IMG/VR virus record: IMGVR_UViG_3300045136_000192
Coordinates: 1-37,911 of that record
Direction: 5' to 3' (one strand)
Origin: a virus
DNA length: 37,911 bases
Below are positions 7,521-13,573 of the stretch, in pieces. How positions within the stretch are numbered: the first letter of the stretch is position 1; every line of letters begins with the position of its first letter. The translations under genes and the position numbers were made by a program. The notes under the pieces were generated by a model. That model was given only the letters and a program-made list of their open reading frames with translations. It was not told the origin of the DNA and searched no databases.

Positions 7521-8189
7521 CTACCCTCCGTAACTTACCGGTGGGCCGGAGGTTTGAAACGCCTCTGTGACGGTCCCGTGGTTCCCGGATTGAGAATAAT
7601 CTCGTGCACTTGTATCATCATCATAAGGAGCCCAGAGCACGAGATTGGCGGTACGCACAGGCCTGAAACTCTGTCGCTCTTGATCTAACTCCGCCAACGT
7701 GAGCGGGGTCCCCCCGACCCAGACCTTCAAGTGGGCAATCGTTGCGTTTATGAACACGTTGTTCGTCTGGTTTTTTCCAGTTTGAAACGCCGTGGTGGTG
7801 CTTGCCAGCGAGGCCGGCACCGCCGCAGAGAACGTGAGGGCGAGATTTGAGCCGTCCAGGATGACTTTGAGCCGGTCCGCATTCGTGGCTCCGCTGCCGT
7901 CATAGCGCACGGCGACGTGATACCACACCCCGGTCGTCAGTCCAGGATCGGTCGTCGCAAACCATCGCTGTCCTGACGCGAGCGCGCCGTGCGCCCCAAT
8001 TTTGGTATTGGCAACACCTTGCGGGAATCCCACCCCGAACGTTTCGCCTTTGCTCCAGAAATCAGCATTCGCGGGTGGAGCAGCCCCAAGCATGAACCAG
8101 AAGCTCGTCGCCAGCACCGTCGCCCCGTTCAGAGCGGTGATGTTTCCGTGATTCACAATATCGTTAACGCCATCAAAACTGAGCGCCAT
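7521..8189 (-). CDS. LamG/concanavalin-like domain protein, 222 aa
   Basis: The whole protein is one LamG-type jelly-roll: it opens MALSFDGVNDIVNHGNI, has the GVWYHVAVRYDGSG strand (about residues 106-119), a KVILDG hairpin and the typical TIAHLKVW strand near residue 150. Such domains bind glycans or decorate virions. No signal peptide or membrane segment is present. It is placed between the small and large terminase genes, an unusual spot, and downstream of a 102-nt structured RNA element. It may be a head fibre or decoration protein, or a late moron. Confidence 0.75.
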   Translation of the reverse strand: MALSFDGVNDIVNHGNITALNGATVLATSFWFMLGAAPPANADFWSKGETFGVGFPQGVANTKIGAHGALASGQRWFATTDPGLTTGVWYHVAVRYDGSGATNADRLKVILDGSNLALTFSAAVPASLASTTTAFQTGKNQTNNVFINATIAHLKVWVGGTPLTLAELDQERQSFRPVRTANLVLWAPYDDDTSARDYSQSGNHGTVTEAFQTSGPPVSYGG

Positions 8190-8239
8190 TTGTTAGCCTC
8201 ATACTGCGTGGTCGTAGAGTCACGCCGATACTCCAGTAC

Positions 8240-8340
8240 AAATCGCCACGAGGAGGGGCTCCGGGAGCCCTGGAGCCACGATCCTGGGCCAGCCGCTATC
8301 CCCATAGCGGCCTGCCCCTGATCTCGGCTCCTGGGGCCTC
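8240..8340 (-). promoter_or_regulatory. two-hairpin RNA element, copy A (late transcript)
   Basis: Read on the minus strand, this 101-nt segment begins GAGGCCCCAGGAGCC and ends CCTCCTCGTGGCGATTT. It folds into a 60-nt hairpin (8331-8272) built of helices GGAGCC/GGCTCC, GATC/GATC, GGGC/GCCC and GCCGCTAT/ATAGCGGC with symmetrical 2x2 internal loops and a GGGG tetraloop. A single unpaired A follows, then a second hairpin, GGGCTC-CCG-GAGCCC (8270-8256). A second copy, about 80% identical and with the same fold, lies at 13987-14088 on the plus strand. It sits between small terminase and LamG genes, sense to transcription. Confidence 0.8.
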
Positions 8341-8463
8341 GTAGCCGGCCTCAAAGGCACCCGGATTTTGGCTGAGTGCGCCGAATAGGTCCCCACGCGA
8401 GCCCAGGCCCCCCTCATTTTTTGGCCCCCCTACCCCCGCGGGGACCCCATCTCAGGCAGCGGG

Positions 8464-8478
8464 TGGCACGATTCTTGC
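8464..8478 (+). promoter_or_regulatory. sigma-54-like -24/-12 site
   Basis: TGGCACG-attc-TTGC matches the sigma-54 consensus TGGCACR-N4-TTGC exactly, with GG and GC at the right spacing. It points rightward, into the antisense of the small terminase gene, where no plus-strand gene is seen. It may drive an antisense RNA or may be a chance match. Confidence 0.3.
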
Positions 8479-8559
8479 CCTAGGCTACTTGGTCCCCCAG
8501 AACCTTAGGCTGCCCTAAACCATGAGTCTGATAAGAGGCATTATGTCAACTTCAGACCA

Positions 8560-9099
8560 CTAGGCCTTGTGGCCCTCGGTGCCCGCGCTTCTAGATCTCG
8601 TACCTCGCTGTGCGCTGCTTGCTGAATCAGGCTCTGGGCTCTGTGCTTCGGGGCCAGGGCTTATCACCTTGATTTCTGGGCCTTTGGCCGCCGTAGCCTG
8701 CATCGGATCAATCTGGACCACGACCGCAACCTGTGTCGGGCTGCCCGCTGATGCGCTGCGAGACGGCTGCACACCAAGCACCGAGAGCAGTGCTTCAGCG
8801 GCCTGACGCTGCTCCCGATAATCGGGCTCCTCGAACTCCTCGACGCGAGATCCTTGATTCTGACCAATCGGGACTACGAGGCGCTGCGTGCGTCGTGCGT
8901 CGAGCAGCGAAGAGAGGCGCTCGATACTCCGGCGCACGAGATTTGCCTGCTGCTGCTCATCAACACCCGCCAGAGTCAATAGTCTATGGCGCAAGGCTAC
9001 CGGACCCCCAGCAGCATCCGGCGTCTGGCGCTGAGCCGTTAGCGCCCGCAGCTTCTTGCGCGATGCTACAAGCGCATAGCGATGATCCTTAGGATTCAT
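8560..9099 (-). CDS. putative terminase small subunit, 179 aa
   Basis: The core (ERLSSLLDARRTQRLVV, then EFEEPDYREQRQAAEALLSVLGVQP) follows a pattern seen in many phage small-terminase-type proteins: a 'LDA..T......G.......(E)PDY..Q..AAE..L.L.GV' core and then a 'VVVQIDPMQA' strand. The N-terminal 60 residues are basic and helical, suited to DNA binding. The C-terminus is a low-complexity Ser/Pro/Arg tail. It would recognise the packaging site and load TerL. It is one of the first genes of the late operon and overlaps the upstream HTH gene by 11 nt. TerL lies 1.2 kb downstream, separated by a LamG gene and a tRNA. Confidence 0.65.
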   Translation of the reverse strand: MNPKDHRYALVASRKKLRALTAQRQTPDAAGGPVALRHRLLTLAGVDEQQQANLVRRSIERLSSLLDARRTQRLVVPIGQNQGSRVEEFEEPDYREQRQAAEALLSVLGVQPSRSASAGSPTQVAVVVQIDPMQATAAKGPEIKVISPGPEAQSPEPDSASSAQRGTRSRSAGTEGHKA

Positions 9100-9625
9100 T
9101 GTCTCGTGTCACGATATGTTCAGTTTCGGCGTCTGCGGCCCGCGCCGAAGCGCTACGCTGCTTGCGCTCCCGACGCCGCGCCTCGCGCCGCTCGATCGCC
9201 CATTGACGTGGATACGGACCCTCGACGACATACTCGCGGCGCAGCGTCCAGAGGTCCCGCAGCCGAAGCGCCCGCACATATTGCGTCCGATTCCGAATCC
9301 GCACCTTGATGTAGACCGGCGGCTGCGTGAGCTTATCTCGATAGGTCCGAATCCAGCGGCGAATCGCCTGCTGCGTCATCGGGACCAGATAGGCCGCCGA
9401 CTCCAGTGTCCACACCGGCTCAGGGATCCCAAGTCCTGGGACCCCTGCGCATCGGCACATCGGGCAGCCGTGCGCCGTGAGCTCCGTGGATGCCTGGAGA
9501 CTCTGGTGTATCGCCTGACGCTCGCGATCCGATAGAGACAGCAGCGGATCGAGATGCTCAGGCTCAAGAACCACGGCTTCAGGCTCTTTGTCGTCTCGCG
9601 GCTGGGTATTCAATGCCTGGGCCAT
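9089..9625 (-). CDS. HTH DNA-binding protein, 178 aa, first late gene
   Basis: Residues about 72-125 (VWTLESAAYLVPMTQQAIRR, then a basic wing with YIKVRIRNRTQYVRALRLRD) look like a MerR/excisionase-type winged helix-turn-helix. A CPMCRC cluster (54-59) precedes it, and the C-terminal 40 residues are strongly basic. The start at 9625 has CAGGGAG about 5 nt upstream; an extension to 9673 runs into a heptamer repeat and is rejected. As the first gene facing the control region it could be a transcriptional regulator of the arms or, alternatively, the true small terminase. It contains a partial copy of the promoter palindrome (GTCCTGGGACC, 9433-9443). Confidence 0.65.
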   Translation of the reverse strand: MAQALNTQPRDDKEPEAVVLEPEHLDPLLSLSDRERQAIHQSLQASTELTAHGCPMCRCAGVPGLGIPEPVWTLESAAYLVPMTQQAIRRWIRTYRDKLTQPPVYIKVRIRNRTQYVRALRLRDLWTLRREYVVEGPYPRQWAIERREARRRERKQRSASARAADAETEHIVTRDNES

Positions 9626-9652
9626 ATTCTCCCTGGGCCAGTGTGTTGTCTT

Positions 9653-9893
9653 GTTTCCTGTTTCCTGTTTCATGCTTCAGGCTGCATGCTGCGAGGCGCG
9701 AGGTACCGGGCCGCCTGTACGAGGCGGCCCATACCCAGCGCCAGGCAGCCAGCAGCAAGAAGCAAATGAATCTGGCCGCCCACCAGGGCGGCCTCGTAAC
9801 GAGAAGCAAGGTACGAAGTCTTTTGCTTCGCGGTTCATGCTCTATGCTGCCTGGTTCTAGCACCAGGCAGCTAGCAGCGAGAAGCGAAGGACT
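9653..9893. repeat. hairpin- and repeat-rich half of the control region
   Basis: A heptamer GTTTCCT is repeated 2.5 times (9653-9671). Perfect inverted repeats follow: GGGCCGCC/GGCGGCCC (9708-9730), GGCCGCC/GGCGGCC (9774-9793), GAAGCAA/TTGCTTC (9803-9829) and GCTGCCTGGT/ACCAGGCAGC (9846-9871). A 25-bp direct repeat, ccaggcagcYagcagcRagaagc, occurs at 9741-9765 and 9863-9887, and TTCATGCT...GCTGC near both 9670 and 9835. Short open frames here are repeat artefacts. On the late transcript this would be a long, highly folded 5' leader. It may also serve replication. Confidence 0.75.
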
Positions 9894-9921
9894 TGAAGCA
9901 CTGATTCCAAGAATCCTGTTA

Positions 9922-10032
9922 TCGGCCACCCCCTCAAGGGGTGGCCAGTAACTGGATTCGTGATTCTTGAATCTTGTTCTCGGCCACCCTCTAGGGGTGG
10001 CCAGTAACTGGATTCGTGATTCTTGAATCTTG
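9922..10032. repeat. tandem 53-55-bp repeats with hairpin and inverted-repeat site
   Basis: Copy 1 is 9922-9976 and copy 2 is 9980-10032. Each holds a perfect GC hairpin (GGCCACCCC...GGGGTGGCC, 9924-9946; 9982-10002), then CCAGTAACTGG (9945-9955; 10001-10011), then GATTCGTGATTCTTGAATC. They differ mainly in the loop bases of the hairpin. GATTC or GAATC occurs nine times between 9903 and 10036. The layout of repeated protein-site-like units beside divergent promoters suggests an operator or replication-origin array. Confidence 0.85.
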
Positions 10033-10042
10033 AATCTAGAAC

Positions 10043-10056
10043 CCAGTTCTTACTGG
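10043..10056. promoter_or_regulatory. third CCAGT/ACTGG inverted repeat
   Basis: CCAGT-tctt-ACTGG repeats the half-sites of the CCAGTAACTGG units in the adjacent tandem repeats, with a 4-nt instead of a 1-nt centre. It extends the possible operator array toward the leftward promoter. Confidence 0.5.
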
Positions 10057-10406
10057 TGCCTTGAACGAGATTAGAGTCTCCCGCGCCCGCGCATACTACT
10101 CCCTGGGCGTGGGACACGGTAATTGCTCTCCCGCGTCCCGAGAGCCCCTCTAGCTGCTCCGGACCGCATAGCCCTCGTCGCGGTCCTGGGGTTGGGCCCT
10201 GAGACCGGGCACTAGAGGATACCCAGTCCCAGGACCCAGTGGTAATGCTGTACAGCGTCTGGTGCCGGGCAGCACCAGGAGGGGTAGCAAAAGCTCCTAT
10301 CTGCCCTCACTCCCCCCTCACTAATACATACAGGGGAACCATGGAAAAATTTTTGGTCCAAGATTCGTACAGTAATTCAATGGGTTACGAAGCACTAAAT
10401 TTTTGC
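10057..10406. other. central part of the divergent control region
   Basis: No gene is supported; a frame opening at 10341 with AGGGGAACC before it stays open but has unlikely composition. The segment holds inverted repeats GGACCGC/GCGGTCC (10161-10186), GCTGTACAGC (10247-10256) and CTGGTGC/GCACCAG (10259-10278), a copy of GGTCCTGGG (10182-10190), and the leftward promoter (10216-10245). Confidence 0.6.
10216..10245 (-). promoter_or_regulatory. candidate leftward (late) promoter
   Basis: On the minus strand TTACCA (10245-10240) and TATCCT (10221-10216) are separated by 18 nt. The spacer contains GGTCCTGGGA (10236-10227), the same motif and nearly the same place as in the two rightward promoters. 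It would start a transcript with a leader of about 580 nt before the first late gene. The -35 is a weak match, so activation may be needed. Confidence 0.5.
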
Positions 10407-10435
10407 TTGACAGGGTCCTGGGAATCCGCTAGAGT
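10407..10435 (+). promoter_or_regulatory. rightward promoter 1
   Basis: A perfect -35 TTGACA (10407-10412) and -10 TAGAGT (10430-10435) are 17 nt apart. An AT-rich TAAATTTTTG lies just upstream. The spacer starts gGGTCCTGGGA (10414-10423), shared with promoter 2. It precedes the 43-aa gene. Confidence 0.75.
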
Positions 10436-10461
10436 GGGAGTCAGAAAGGGGGTACCACGCA

Positions 10462-10593
10462 ATGGTCAACAAACTTCTGGCTCCGCGAGGGACATTGGCG
10501 CTGGTGGCGTGGCCGGAGGTAACGGCGTGGGCGGCGTGCGGCTGGCAGGTTGTGGGGACCCGGCGCGGGCAGGCGCTGCTGCGCCGCCGATAA
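10462..10593 (+). CDS. small hydrophobic leader gene, 43 aa
   Basis: This frame begins MVNKLLAPRGTLALVAWPEV and ends with an Arg-rich tail (LLRRR). It starts 27 nt after the -10 of promoter 1 with AAAGGGGG upstream, similar to the site of the next gene. Its stop is followed at once by TTTTT after the small hairpin GGCGC-tgct-GCGCC (10572-10585), then promoter 2. It could be a real small protein (one hydrophobic, Trp-containing helix) or a leader peptide for attenuation. No family was recognised. Confidence 0.45.
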   Translation: MVNKLLAPRGTLALVAWPEVTAWAACGWQVVGTRRGQALLRRR

Positions 10594-10601
10594 TTTTTCT
10601 C

Positions 10602-10629
10602 TTGACACGGTCCTGGGACCTAGTATACT
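10602..10629 (+). promoter_or_regulatory. rightward promoter 2 (main early)
   Basis: TTGACA (10602-10607) and TATACT (10624-10629) with a 16-nt spacer form a near-consensus sigma-70 promoter. Upstream TAATTTTTCT resembles promoter 1. The spacer holds the complete palindrome GGTCC-TG-GGACC (10609-10620), well placed for a repressor or activator to act on polymerase. It reads into the early operon starting at 10677. Confidence 0.85.
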
Positions 10630-10676
10630 TGGTGGTAGGATACCCGGCCACGACGGCCGGAGAAAGGGGAACCACG

Positions 10677-10880
10677 ATGAAGACTCCGAGGCTAACGCGG
10701 CAGACGTTCGAGTTCATCGCCGAGGCGCTGCATGCTCATATGGCCGATGCGCGGCAGCGTGGCGACGGGCAGGCGATGCAGGTTCTGGCGAAGCTGACCG
10801 AGGATTTTGCGTGGCGCTTGGCTGCGACGAATCCCCGGTTCGATCGGAGCCTGTTCTGGGCGGCGGTCGAGGGCAAGTAG
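10677..10880 (+). CDS. early small protein, 67 aa, paralogue of 11680-11892
   Basis: This is the first gene after promoter 2, with GGAGAAAGGGG upstream of ATG 10677. The protein (MKTPRLTRQTFEFIAEALHA at its start) is mostly helical and aligns along its length with the 70-aa product at 11680: F(I/V)AE(A/V)L near residue 13, DFAWRL against DFSYRF, NPRFDRSLFW against VPRFVPGRFY. Such early, duplicated small proteins are often host-takeover factors. The function is unknown. Confidence 0.75.
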   Translation: MKTPRLTRQTFEFIAEALHAHMADARQRGDGQAMQVLAKLTEDFAWRLAATNPRFDRSLFWAAVEGK

Positions 10881-10978
10881 CAGAGGGACGCCGGGGCAGT
10901 AGGCCCCCGGCGGTAATGCACAGCCCGGTCCCAAGTCCGGGCAGACCCGGCCCGAGGGGCCGGAGAAAGGAGCTCACA

Positions 10979-11176
10979 ATGTTCGGTCTGGAGTACATGA
11001 CGGTGGGCGGCTACAGCACCGAGGGTGGCATTCTGTGCCGGGAGTGTGGAGAGCGACAGCGGCTCCCGCTCCGTGACGCGGTTTCCGTGGCGCAGCTACG
11101 TGACGACTGGCCTGAGGGTCTGTGGTGCGGTGAGTGCCTGGCCGAAATCGTGTCGCCGGAGGAGGAGGAGGAGTAA
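10979..11176 (+). CDS. zinc-ribbon-like early protein, 65 aa
   Basis: CREC (residues 20-23) and CGEC (50-53) form a probable zinc ribbon, spaced by a charged helix. The C-terminus is an acidic EEEEE tail. ATG 10979 has AAAGGAG 7 nt upstream, within the string GGCCGGAGAAAGG that also precedes the first early gene. It is followed 2 nt later by the protease-like gene, so the two are coupled. An acidic tail with a zinc knuckle could contact RNA polymerase or DNA-binding proteins; this is inference. Confidence 0.7.
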   Translation: MFGLEYMTVGGYSTEGGILCRECGERQRLPLRDAVSVAQLRDDWPEGLWCGECLAEIVSPEEEEE

Positions 11177-11178
11177 CG

Positions 11179-11652
11179 ATGCGTCTTCAGAGACAGGGTC
11201 CGAGTGAGTGCCTGTTGGCGACGCTCGCCATGTTGTCCAATCGTTCCCTCGGCTCTGTCCGCCGGTACGCCGAGTCTCTCGTCGGCGTCTCGTGGCGCGA
11301 ACTGGTGGAGACCCGCAACTCGCAGTGGTTTTGGGAGGCTGCCGAGATGGTGGCGGCCTGGGCGCTGCGGATCCCGCTGAATGAGGCGCGGCGGCTGTTC
11401 CAGCCGGTACCCGTTTCCGCGCCTGGGGGTCAGCCGATCCCTGAGACCCTGCCACGGGGCAAGGGATACATCGTGTTGCAGTGGACCAATAACACGGCGC
11501 ACGCTGTAGCATTCAACCGTGGGCTTGTCTATGACCCTAGTGAGGCGGTCCCGCGCCCCTGGGCGCAGTACGTGGAGCGCAACCGCTCCGCAATCGTGTC
11601 GGTGCACATCGTGCCGCTTCCGCGCCGGAAGCGCGGCACGAAGAAGCCGTAA
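11179..11652 (+). CDS. C39-like (papain-fold) cysteine peptidase, 157 aa
   Basis: The N-terminus RLQRQGPSECLLATLAML has the Q-x(4)-C pattern of peptidase family C39/papain-like enzymes, with Cys11 as nucleophile and Gln6 as oxyanion residue. NNTAHAVAF gives His108, and LVYDPSEA gives Asp119, completing the triad in the usual order C-H-D. There is no signal peptide, so it acts in the cytoplasm. The C-terminus is basic. In an early operon it may cleave a host protein. Catalysis is inferred from motifs; a non-proteolytic papain-fold role is possible. Confidence 0.7.
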   Translation: MRLQRQGPSECLLATLAMLSNRSLGSVRRYAESLVGVSWRELVETRNSQWFWEAAEMVAAWALRIPLNEARRLFQPVPVSAPGGQPIPETLPRGKGYIVLQWTNNTAHAVAFNRGLVYDPSEAVPRPWAQYVERNRSAIVSVHIVPLPRRKRGTKKP

Positions 11653-11679
11653 CCAACCAAGGAGAAAGGACACCTAGTC

Positions 11680-11892
11680 ATGGAGACCACAACGCTCAGT
11701 CCTGAGGTGCCGAAGTTTGTGGCCGAGGTCTTGTATGACCACTTCCGCGAGGCCGCGCGAACCGGGAACCCGGCGGAGCTAACGCGGCTGCGGCTACTGG
11801 TGTTGGATTTTTCCTACCGCTTCGAGAAACTGGTGCCGCGATTCGTGCCGGGCCGGTTCTATCATGATATCTACGAGAGGAGGGCCGTCTGA
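11680..11892 (+). CDS. early small protein, 70 aa, paralogue of 10677-10880
   Basis: ATG 11680 follows AAGGAGAAAGG. The helical protein shares the pattern F(I/V)AE(V/A)L..H, a central L(L/A)..DF..R(F/L), and a C-terminal PRF..(G/S)(R/L)F(Y/W) with the first early gene. Divergence is large, so the duplication is old. Its stop overlaps the next start (TGATG). Function unknown. Confidence 0.7.
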   Translation: METTTLSPEVPKFVAEVLYDHFREAARTGNPAELTRLRLLVLDFSYRFEKLVPRFVPGRFYHDIYERRAV

Positions 11893-12056
11893 TGAAGCCC
11901 CAGTATCTCAAGTGGGCGCTTGACCGCCAGGCGCGGGCCACGATTCGCGAGTGGGAGGAAGCGATGGAGGACGGCAATTATGCCCTCGCGCAGCGGATCG
12001 CGCGCGCGAATCCGGATCTCTTCCCGTTCGCGATCGCGTCGGAGCCAGAGTCATGA
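11892..12056 (+). CDS. small hypothetical protein, 54 aa
   Basis: The frame starts at the TGATG junction after the preceding gene and ends in an ATGA overlap with the next one, so it fills the gap exactly. The product begins MKPQYLKWALDRQARATIRE and is a charged helical hairpin (WEEAMEDGNYALAQRIA...). No family was recognised. Confidence 0.6.
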   Translation: MKPQYLKWALDRQARATIREWEEAMEDGNYALAQRIARANPDLFPFAIASEPES

Positions 12057-12352
12057 GTCGTATCCTGGCTCCGGCTGATCGCTGCGTATGTGGGGGCGCG
12101 GGAACGTGCGCCGCCTGCATCTTAGAGTACGAGGCAGTCACGAAATCGTCAGCAGAGCTCCGCGTGCGATTTCGAATCGGTGGCAATGTGTGCGCCGAGT
12201 GCGCAGAGCGCGTGCAGCGGTATGCCTGCGATGGTGACCGACTCATGGGCTGGGAGCGGTTGCGACTTGATGGAGTCGTGGGGCGGTGCGGCAACGGGTG
12301 CCGACCCGAGGACTCGCACCGGTACGAGTGGCCGACGAGAAGGACCCAGTAA
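12053..12352 (+). CDS. cysteine-rich putative zinc protein, 99 aa
   Basis: Cysteines occur as CVC..GTCAAC near residues 11-22, CAEC (about 47-50), then further Cys near residues 58, 78 and 82, enough for two zinc sites. No membrane segment is present. ATG 12053 overlaps the upstream stop (ATGA). Early phage zinc proteins often bind nucleic acid or host polymerase, but nothing more specific can be said. Confidence 0.6.
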   Translation: MSRILAPADRCVCGGAGTCAACILEYEAVTKSSAELRVRFRIGGNVCAECAERVQRYACDGDRLMGWERLRLDGVVGRCGNGCRPEDSHRYEWPTRRTQ

Positions 12353-12374
12353 TGCCGCGTGAAAGGAGCGAATC

Positions 12375-13334
12375 ATGGCGCATGAACTGAGCATTCGTAG
12401 CGATGGACGGGTGGAAATGGCCTATGCCGGAGAGATGCCATGGCACGGACTTGGGGTCCGTGTCGAGGGGCTGCAGCGGGTGCCGGATATGTTGCGACAC
12501 GCGGGACTCGACTGGGGGGTCAGGGTCGTCAGTCCGCTGCGCTACACCGCGCCTGATGGCCAGGAGCGTGATGTCCCCAAGACTGGGGTCGTGGTCCGGG
12601 AGGATACGGGGGCTGCACTGGGTCTTGTGTCTCGGCGCTACGTGGCTATCACGAACCAGCAGGCGGCCGAAGTGGTGGAGGCCGTCGTGGCCGAGGGCCA
12701 GGCGTGCGTCGAAGTCGCGGGGGCGCTTAGTGGTGGCCGCCGCTGCTGGATGCTGGCTCGTATCCCCGTCGAGTTTGATGTAGTTGATGGGGATGGCATT
12801 CGTCCCTACTTCCTGTTGGCCTGGGGCCATGACGGGAAGCACGGGATTGCCGGGCGTCTGACGCCTATCAGAGTTGTGTGCAACAACACGCTGTCGGCGG
12901 CCGGCTTCGGCCCCACCCCCTGGCGCATGGCACCCATTTACATGGCGCATACGTCAAGCGCGAGGCTGCGGATTGACGAGGCGCGCCGCGCCCTGGGCCT
13001 GGTGCGGAAGCAGATCGCGGAGACCGCGACGACGTACCGGAGTCTGGTGCGTCCGTTGTCCAGTGCCCGTGACTACTTCGGGCACGTGTTCCCGGATGCA
13101 TCGGAGCCGCAGCTGCGGCGGCTGGAGCACCTGTATCATGAGGGCGCGGGGGTCAGGATTCCGGGTGTGCGGGGCACGGTGTGGGCTGCCTACAACGCGG
13201 TGACCGAGTACTTAGACCACGTCTATCCCGTGTTGGCGTCGGGTCGTGTCTCGCGCGTTCGGCAGCAAGCGGCGGTCTTTGGGTCGGCGTCTACGATCCG
13301 GGACCGGGCGTTCCGGGCTGCGTTGGCTGTGTGA
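12375..13334 (+). CDS. DUF932 / phage-plasmid-like protein, 319 aa
   Basis: The opening MAHELSIRSDGRVEMAYAGE, then PWHGLG, is diagnostic of the DUF932 family found in phages and plasmids. The middle has SRRYVAITNQQAAEVVEAVV and IRVVCNNTL, two conserved blocks. The C-terminal third is helical. It is cytoplasmic, with normal length (about 300-350 aa). The family is widespread in early regions of phages; its molecular role is not established. AAAGGAG lies 8 nt before ATG 12375. Confidence 0.85.
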   Translation: MAHELSIRSDGRVEMAYAGEMPWHGLGVRVEGLQRVPDMLRHAGLDWGVRVVSPLRYTAPDGQERDVPKTGVVVREDTGAALGLVSRRYVAITNQQAAEVVEAVVAEGQACVEVAGALSGGRRCWMLARIPVEFDVVDGDGIRPYFLLAWGHDGKHGIAGRLTPIRVVCNNTLSAAGFGPTPWRMAPIYMAHTSSARLRIDEARRALGLVRKQIAETATTYRSLVRPLSSARDYFGHVFPDASEPQLRRLEHLYHEGAGVRIPGVRGTVWAAYNAVTEYLDHVYPVLASGRVSRVRQQAAVFGSASTIRDRAFRAALAV

Positions 13335-13573
13335 TGGATCCCTATAGCCGACTGTCTCAGCGCTGTGAGAAGAGCGGCGACTACATGCCGCTGCTGCGGT
13401 ACATGCTGTCGAGGCCGGAGCAGTTTCCGTTGCTCCGGCCACTCGCGGAGGAACTACGTTATGAGCGAACGAAAAGTCATGCGGTACATCAAACTCGTGC
13501 AGCGCAGCGCGAGGCTCAATGCGCGGTACGAGCGGCTGCGGGACCAGGTCCGCAAGCTTCAGCATCAGGCTGA
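13334..13573 (+). CDS. small hypothetical protein, 79 aa, overlapping next gene
   Basis: It starts at 13334 in a TGATG junction with the DUF932 gene. The first 45 residues (MDPYSRLSQRCEKSGDYMPL...) look protein-like and helical. From 13461 the frame overlaps the next gene for 113 nt and its residues become Ala/Gln/Gly-rich, as expected for a shadow frame. The real product may depend on which frame was selected; both are kept. Confidence 0.45.
   Translation: MDPYSRLSQRCEKSGDYMPLLRYMLSRPEQFPLLRPLAEELRYERTKSHAVHQTRAAQREAQCAVRAAAGPGPQASASG

Larger units (their letters stand above)
8190..8559. other. 370-bp gap between LamG gene and small terminase
   Basis: No gene is supported here. The gap holds copy A of the two-hairpin element (8240-8340), a C/G-run segment near 8420-8450, a sigma-54-like site (8464-8478), and a TTAGG...CCTAA inverted repeat near 8505-8518. 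Weak open frames cross it but lack ribosome sites and look noncoding. Confidence 0.6.

Noticed and set aside
9922-10032. CRISPR-like array
   Set aside because: There are only two tandem copies, separated by 3 nt with no spacers, and each carries its own internal hairpin and operator-like site.
9579-10117. Several open frames through the repeat region
   Set aside because: They are translations of repeats and hairpins without ribosome sites, with implausible composition, and overlap on both strands.
10239-10676. Long N-terminal extension of the first early gene
   Set aside because: It would run through both promoters and the palindrome; ATG 10677 has its own ribosome site after promoter 2.
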